Source: Halorhabdus utahensis DSM 12940
GTDB taxonomy: Archaea > Halobacteriota > Halobacteria > Halobacteriales > Haloarculaceae
Assembly: GCF_000023945.1 (NCBI RefSeq)
Contig: NC_013158.1
Location: forward strand, 1 to 64,000
Direction of reading: 5' to 3'
DNA length: 64,000 bases
Below are positions 59,150-64,000 of the stretch, one piece after another. The position numbers were made by a program, and so were the translations under genes. Below the pieces are notes generated by a model. It had not been told where the DNA came from and made no database searches. It saw only the letters and a program-made list of their open reading frames with translations. The stretch's first letter is position 1. Each line of letters starts with the position of its first letter.

Positions 59150-61339
59150 ATGGTTCAACTGTCCGTGTCCGTCATCGTGGCTGCTGGCAGTGCTGCCGGG
59201 GGAGTCGTCGCTGCCTGGTTGACTGTCTTCGCGTGGCGACGACGCGAAGTCGAGGCCGCCACGCCGTTCGCGCTTCTCGCGGGAGCGGCAAGCATCTGGT
59301 CGTTCTGCTATGCCGGTGCCCTGCTGACAGAAAGTGCGAGCACCGCGTCAATACTGTTGCTAACGTCTGCAGTTGCCGGTGCACAGGTTCCCCCATTGTG
59401 GGTCGTCTTTTCGATTGTCTATACCGGGTTCGAGCGATATCGACGATCGGTCCTCTATCCGGTACTGTGGACCGCCCCACTCGCGTACGTACTGTTGGTG
59501 ATTACAGCGCCGGTTCATGGGCTGGCGGAGACGACCGTGCAGTTCCAGACTGTTGCCGGTATCACTGCTCCGGTCCCGCAGGATGACACAGCAACTGCGG
59601 CCTATACGGCCCTCTCGTATCTCTTCCTTCTCGGCGGCTACCTCCAACTCGTGCGGTTTCTGGTCGCCGCCCGGAACGTCTACCGCAAACAGACGGTCGT
59701 CATCATCATCGGCAGCGTCTTTCCACTTCTGGCAAACGCCTTGTACGTGATGGGCTTTAGCCCCCATCCTGGATTGGATCCGACGCCGCTCGCCTTCGTC
59801 CTTACCGGCGGGATCGTCGGCTGGGCGCTGTTCGAGTACGATCTGCTTTCGATTGTGCCACTCGCAAGCGACCTTGTCGTCGATGAGTTACCCGATCCGG
59901 TGATCGTCCTCGACGACGAAGACGTCGTCGTCGACCACAATACGGCTGCGAAAGCGGCTTTCGGGACGGACGATCTTTCGGGACGAAACCTTTGGGACGC
60001 CGTTCCGGAGTTCACCGACCGTCCTGCAGGCGATCAGTTGATATCGGCGAGTTCGACAACAGACACAGGTGAGGACGGGTTGTACAACCCGCAGACGACT
60101 GAGATCACCGACCAGCACAACCAGTATCGTGGCCGGTTGATCGTCTTCCGGAACGTCACGGCCCAGCAGCGGCGCCTCGACCGGATCGAGGCGCTCCAGG
60201 CGGCGACGGAAGGGCTCATCGATGCCCGGATCGACGACGAAATCGCCGATATCGCGGTGTCGTTCATCGATCGGATTCTCGATCAGGAGATCGCTGTCGT
60301 CTTTCTGGCCACTGACGACGACAACCAGCTTCGACCCGCTGCTGTCTCCTCGGCGATCGAATCAGTGAGTGACGACCGTCCGCCGAACCTGACTGTCGAG
60401 GACGAAACGCTCTGGTCTCGATACGAAGAGGCCGATTCGGATGGCGTCGTAACTGGCGACTGGGAATGGGGGCCACTGGAATCGGTCGATGCCGACGAGA
60501 TGCTTGTTCTCTCGCTGGGCGATCATGGGTTGTTCTGTATCGGGTCAGCGGAGACTGACTATTCGCGTGGGGACCGACAGTTTGCAAGAATCCTTGCCGA
60601 TGGGACGGAGACTGCGCTGGACCGAGTGGTTCACGAACAGCAACTGCGGGAGAACCGGCGAATCGTCAGACAACACACGGAACAACTCGAGTTTCTAAAT
60701 GGTGTCCTCCGACATAACATTCGTAACGGGATGCAGGTCATCGACAGCAACGCGGATCTCCTCGGCGCACACATCGGCCCTGATCCGGACAGTCAGCGGT
60801 ATCTCGACCGGATTCGGGCCCGGACTGCGGAACTCTCGGACCTCACTGCCAGAATCCGTTCGATCACCGACACGGTAACAACTGATCCCGAAGACCGTCT
60901 CTGGCCCGTCGAACTCAAGCCGGCACTAACCGAACAGATCGCGGTTATCGAGGACCGTCACGACAACGTCGACATCGAATTTCGCTGTGAAACCGAGCCC
61001 ATCGTGCGGGCGAACGGACTGATAGAGGACGTCTTCGAGATCATCCTCCAGAACGCCGTCGAACACAACGATGCCGACCGCCCCCGCATCGAAATCGAGG
61101 TCACCCACGTCGGGGACTGGCTGCAGGTTCACGTGGCCGATAACGGCCCCGGCATCTCCGATCACCTGAAGGAATCACTCTTCGAGCGGAACGTCTCGGT
61201 CAGCGAGACCGCACACGGATTCGGGTTGTATTTCGTGTCGCTGATACTCGATCTCTTTGGCGGGGAAGTCTGGTTCGAAGACAACGAACCGCGTGGGACG
61301 ATCGCTGTATTGGAGTTTCAACGAGCCCCAGACGAGTAA
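59150..61339 (+). CDS. Sensor histidine kinase with 7TM-like input and PAS domain
   Basis: A 729-aa signal transducer. Residues 1-205 are seven-helix membrane input of the 7TMR-HisK type (IWSFCYAGALLTESASTAS, PLWVVFSIVYTGFERYRRSV). A PAS domain (about 230-325, PDPVIVLDDEDVVVDHNTAA) and a GAF-like segment (about 340-480) follow. The phospho-acceptor His522 is in GVLRHNIRNGMQVID, the haloarchaeal HisKA type. The HATPase domain has an N box (DVFEIILQNAVEHND) and G1 box DNGPGISDHL. No response regulator is adjacent, so the partner is unknown. ATG at 59150 is 106 bp from the divergent homoserine kinase start. Confidence 0.92.
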   Translation: MVQLSVSVIVAAGSAAGGVVAAWLTVFAWRRREVEAATPFALLAGAASIWSFCYAGALLTESASTASILLLTSAVAGAQVPPLWVVFSIVYTGFERYRRSVLYPVLWTAPLAYVLLVITAPVHGLAETTVQFQTVAGITAPVPQDDTATAAYTALSYLFLLGGYLQLVRFLVAARNVYRKQTVVIIIGSVFPLLANALYVMGFSPHPGLDPTPLAFVLTGGIVGWALFEYDLLSIVPLASDLVVDELPDPVIVLDDEDVVVDHNTAAKAAFGTDDLSGRNLWDAVPEFTDRPAGDQLISASSTTDTGEDGLYNPQTTEITDQHNQYRGRLIVFRNVTAQQRRLDRIEALQAATEGLIDARIDDEIADIAVSFIDRILDQEIAVVFLATDDDNQLRPAAVSSAIESVSDDRPPNLTVEDETLWSRYEEADSDGVVTGDWEWGPLESVDADEMLVLSLGDHGLFCIGSAETDYSRGDRQFARILADGTETALDRVVHEQQLRENRRIVRQHTEQLEFLNGVLRHNIRNGMQVIDSNADLLGAHIGPDPDSQRYLDRIRARTAELSDLTARIRSITDTVTTDPEDRLWPVELKPALTEQIAVIEDRHDNVDIEFRCETEPIVRANGLIEDVFEIILQNAVEHNDADRPRIEIEVTHVGDWLQVHVADNGPGISDHLKESLFERNVSVSETAHGFGLYFVSLILDLFGGEVWFEDNEPRGTIAVLEFQRAPDE

Positions 61340-61418
61340 CTCCGTCCGGTATTCCCTGTCGAGAGTGAGCGGTGAAGACAGCAAAAGGCCTATTCGCTGA
61401 AGCGCCAATAGCCAGGAC

Positions 61419-62732
61419 ATGATTGGCGTCGTCGGCGGCGGAGTCGCGGGGCTGGCAACGGCCCGTCGGCTGCTGGAGCAGGGACATCAGGTAACCGTGT
61501 TCGAAGCGAGTGAGGACCTCGGTGGGTTGGCGGCGACCTACGAAACGGCCGGGCACCCGATCGAGCGGTACTATCACCATCTCTCGAAGTCCGAAGAGAC
61601 GATCGTCGAGTGGATCGACGAACTCGGCCTCGAATCCGACCTGGCGTGGGGGTACAGCAGTACCGCATACTACGTCGACGGGGTCGTCCATCCGATGGAC
61701 AAACCCTGGGAGATCCTCGCCTACCCGCACCTCTCGGTCTACGACAAGTTCCGCCTTGGCATGCTCGTTCTGGATATAGACGTTCGCGGTGGCATTCCCT
61801 CGTTCGACACCTACGAGCGACTCGAAGACTTCGAGGACGTTCCAGTGAAGGAGTTCATCATCGATCACACGTCCCGCGGGTGCTTCGAGCGGTTCTTCAA
61901 GCCACTGCTGGAAGCGAAATTCGGCGATCGATGGGATGACGTCAGTGCTGCCTGGCTCCTGGGACGCGTGAAGTTCCGGGGCGAACGGGACCCACTCAGG
62001 GGGGAATTACTGGGCTATCCAATGGGTGGATTCGGTCGCCTGATCGACGCGCTGGTCGATGCCGTCGGAAAGATGAACATTTTCACGGGATCGCGAGCGG
62101 TCGACATCGGTATCGAAGGCGGTGCCGTCAAGTCCGTGACCGTCGAAACGGATCAGGGGAAGGTCCCACACGCCGTCGACGGCGTCGTCATCGCCACGAT
62201 GCCCGACGTGCTGGAATCCCTGACGGGCTACGAGTGCGAGATCGACTTCCAGGGCACCGTCTGTTCAGTCATCAGTCTGGAGGAGGCGCTGACGGACACG
62301 TACTGGCTCAACATCGCCGACGACGCTCCGTTCGGCGCGCTCATCGAACACACTAACCTCGTCTCAGCAAAACAGTACGGTGGCGAACATCTGTTGTACG
62401 CCGTCAAATACATCCAGGATCGCGAGGACGAACTCTGGCAGATGGACGACGAGGGCGTCGAGGAAACCTGGCTCACCGGCATCGAGGACCTGTTTCCGGA
62501 GTTCGATCGCGAGTCAGTCAACTGGATCGAAACCTCGCGAAGTCCGAAGACGGCACCCATCTACGAGCGGGGCTATCTCGAGAAAGTCATCCCGTATGAT
62601 CTGAGCGAGTACGTAGCCGAAGGCGTCTACTACGCCGGCATGGCGTCGCGAGCCCAGTACCCGGAACGCTCGCTCAACGGCGCGATCGTTGCCGGCGAGA
62701 CCTGCGCCGAGTTGATCGACCACGACGAGTAG
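61419..62732 (+). CDS. FAD-dependent amine-oxidase/protoporphyrinogen-oxidase-like oxidoreductase
   Basis: A 437-aa flavoprotein: FAD motif IGVVGGGVAGLATARRLLEQ, then VFEASEDLGGLAATYETAGH (the dinucleotide-binding Glu and RxGG-like stretch). The central LLGYPMGGFGRLIDALVDAV and the C-terminal GVYYAGMASRAQYPERSLNG lie near the FAD. The shape is that of the phytoene-desaturase/protoporphyrinogen-oxidase superfamily, also similar to UDP-galactopyranose mutase-type and sugar-modifying proteins of archaea. The substrate cannot be stated. It has no close operon partner. Confidence 0.85.
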   Translation: MIGVVGGGVAGLATARRLLEQGHQVTVFEASEDLGGLAATYETAGHPIERYYHHLSKSEETIVEWIDELGLESDLAWGYSSTAYYVDGVVHPMDKPWEILAYPHLSVYDKFRLGMLVLDIDVRGGIPSFDTYERLEDFEDVPVKEFIIDHTSRGCFERFFKPLLEAKFGDRWDDVSAAWLLGRVKFRGERDPLRGELLGYPMGGFGRLIDALVDAVGKMNIFTGSRAVDIGIEGGAVKSVTVETDQGKVPHAVDGVVIATMPDVLESLTGYECEIDFQGTVCSVISLEEALTDTYWLNIADDAPFGALIEHTNLVSAKQYGGEHLLYAVKYIQDREDELWQMDDEGVEETWLTGIEDLFPEFDRESVNWIETSRSPKTAPIYERGYLEKVIPYDLSEYVAEGVYYAGMASRAQYPERSLNGAIVAGETCAELIDHDE

Positions 62733-62881
62733 CGCTGTCAGGAAGTTCGGCCAGGACGCTGGGACTGTATCGAGGCGTTTCTCAGCTCCCACTCTGGCCG
62801 TGGGCCCCAGGCAGCCAAAAGATTTCTCCGCTGGAAACGACACCGAAATATTCATATTGCCTGTGTTTGACGGCCACAGAT

Positions 62882-63781
62882 ATGTTTGGCTTGGGAAACC
62901 TTGGCGGGACGGTCATGCAACTGGGAATCGGGACGATCGGGCGGTGGGTGCTCTTCCTCGTTGTGCTGGGGCTGTTCCTCGTCCCGGCGCTGTACTTCGG
63001 AGTCAGGTACTTCCGTCAATGGCTGGCACTGCGAGGGGCTGGCGAGACGTCGGTCGCCGAAGCCGCCAATACGAACGGCTTAGTGGGCCTCGAAGGCACG
63101 GCCGTGGCGGACAAGCCGATCGAACCGGCGCTCGCCGACGAGCGGAGCGTTGGCGCCAAGTACTACCTCAAGGGGATCGCCCCATTGCGCTTGGCCCATG
63201 AGTGGAACCCGCTGAATCCGATCGAGAGCCCGCTTGAATCCGGAGCGAACTTCGCTACCCCGTGGCGGACTGTCGACGAGGGCCAGATGACGACCGGGTT
63301 CTGGCTCGAAGACGACACGGGACGGATCCGCGTCGAGCCTGAGGACGCCTCGGTGTACGTCACCGGCGGGAAAGTCCACGCCGAGGTCGATACCGATCGT
63401 GACCTCGAATCACAACTGTCTGACGTGCCCGAAGACGAGATCGTCCGGGACAAACGCGAAATCTACGACGGGAAGGGCGAGATCGTCACGTTCGTCTGGT
63501 CGGTATTGAACTGGGGCGACCGGTGGTACCGGGAGGGGCACATCGAGAATGGCGACCAGGTGTTCGTCGCCGGGCCGGTCGAGACTGATCAGTCGGTATC
63601 TGACGAATCCGGAGCGGTCAACGCCGTCGTTCGGTCCGACGGCAGCGATGGCCCCTTTTTCGTGACGAACCGATCCCGGAACGAACACACGAACAAGCTG
63701 CTGTACGTGAGTCTGCTGATCTTCGCTGTCAGTGCCGTGTTCATCGGGCTGGTTGGGTGGGGCCTTCTTCAGGCTGTCTAG
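62882..63781 (+). CDS. GIDE-domain-like membrane protein
   Basis: A 299-aa protein with N-terminal hydrophobic segment VLFLVVLGLFLVPALYFGV (about 23-41) and a C-terminal one (LLYVSLLIFAVSAVFIGLVG). Between them lies a domain beginning LVGLEGTAVADKPIEPALAD and containing FWLEDDTGRIRVEPEDASVY, which resembles the GIDE/BAM domain of mitochondrial E3 ligases. It has no RING domain, so ligase activity is not suggested. The start ATG at 62882 is preferred to a TTG at 62867. Function unknown. Confidence 0.75.
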   Translation: MFGLGNLGGTVMQLGIGTIGRWVLFLVVLGLFLVPALYFGVRYFRQWLALRGAGETSVAEAANTNGLVGLEGTAVADKPIEPALADERSVGAKYYLKGIAPLRLAHEWNPLNPIESPLESGANFATPWRTVDEGQMTTGFWLEDDTGRIRVEPEDASVYVTGGKVHAEVDTDRDLESQLSDVPEDEIVRDKREIYDGKGEIVTFVWSVLNWGDRWYREGHIENGDQVFVAGPVETDQSVSDESGAVNAVVRSDGSDGPFFVTNRSRNEHTNKLLYVSLLIFAVSAVFIGLVGWGLLQAV

Positions 63782-63850
63782 CTTTCGACGGTTGCCCGCC
63801 GACCGCGATCTTCTGTGTCTGGAGCGTCGGCATCACAAACCATCACTGCG

Positions 63851-64000
63851 TCACCGGGTCAGACGGTATACGAGCGCTACAAGGAGCAAGCCGAGATAGA
63901 GACCGAGCGCGTTGCGAACGGCGATCCACGCCGGCGAATGTTGTTGGATTCCCAGTCCCAGATCCCCGATTCCATAGCCGAGAAGTACCACGAATCCCAT
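63851..64000 (-). CDS. Partial membrane protein at the right edge
   Basis: The open frame on the minus strand runs from the window end to TGA at 63851-63853 and encodes at least 49 residues with two hydrophobic stretches (GFVVLLGYGIGDLGLGI and ALGLYLGLLLVALVYRL). An ATG coincides with the last bases of the window but the gene probably begins beyond it. No family can be named from this fragment. Bases 63782-63850 hold nothing recognisable. Confidence 0.5.
   Translation of the reverse strand: MGFVVLLGYGIGDLGLGIQQHSPAWIAVRNALGLYLGLLLVALVYRLTR

Noticed and set aside
1-64000. tRNA, rRNA or CRISPR sequences
   Set aside because: Gaps between genes were read for cloverleaf-type sequence, CCA-adjacent stems and regularly spaced repeats; none was convincing. 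A covariance-model search would settle the tRNA question.

Overview
This window is high-GC chromosomal DNA from a haloarchaeon. The evidence is strongly acidic proteins, ATGA/TGATG/GTGA start-stop overlaps, TATA boxes placed for leaderless transcripts, SAMP1-type small modifier and Tat-exported redox proteins. Several neighbourhoods match families I know only from Halobacteria. Genus cannot be fixed from sequence alone. No rRNA, tRNA, CRISPR array or intact mobile element was seen.

Region by region. 0-8.7 kb: housekeeping and small conserved genes (Cdc48-type ATPase, SRPBCC protein, FAD oxidoreductase, PfkB-type kinase, MutL, small zinc finger, DUF1405 membrane protein). 8.7-18.6 kb (minus): a seven-gene Tad-like secretion/pilus operon with an ATPase, a TadC-like platform, three proteins with prepilin-like N termini (one of 1,206 residues) and two accessory proteins. 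18.9-20.2 kb: SAMP1/MoaD-like protein, MoaC and a stand-alone domain resembling the dimerisation domain of glutamyl-tRNA reductase. 20.2-32.7 kb: NarO-like regulator divergent from a long respiratory nitrate reductase operon (membrane protein, Rieske protein, cytochrome b, small membrane protein, NarG, NarH, heme-binding subunit, NarJ, membrane protein, HEAT-repeat protein), followed by an 83-aa protein and a radical SAM/SPASM protein. 32.7-35.4 kb: two DUF2249 proteins, a MOSC protein and copper nitrite reductase NirK. 35.4-40.6 kb (minus): molybdenum cofactor genes (MoeA-PBP fusion, MoeA, MobA, MobB-MoaE fusion, MogA). 40.7-44 kb: heme-copper oxidase subunit I with small membrane proteins, including a 28-residue peptide. 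44-64 kb: a long DUF7527-like protein, a winged-helix regulator, PurA, Gfo/Idh oxidoreductase, Trm112-like protein, CysS, CorA, an A+T-rich patch with an orphan membrane protein, a TctA-like permease, PdxS, MscS, homoserine kinase, a histidine kinase, an amine-oxidase-like flavoprotein, a GIDE-like membrane protein and an edge-truncated gene.

Functionally the centre of the window is anaerobic nitrate respiration. NarG/H need the molybdenum cofactor, and moaC, samp1, moeA, mobA, mobB-moaE and mogA lie within 20 kb. NirK takes the nitrite onward. A perfect CCGAAC-N2-GTTCGG repeat lies between narO and the nar operon, a near copy precedes nirK, and a weaker copy precedes a DUF2249 gene. I read these as a shared NarO-type operator. 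Less explained parts are the pilus-like operon, the free-standing GluTR-like domain, and the genes appended to the nar operon.

DUF numbers are recalled from memory and were not checked by a search.
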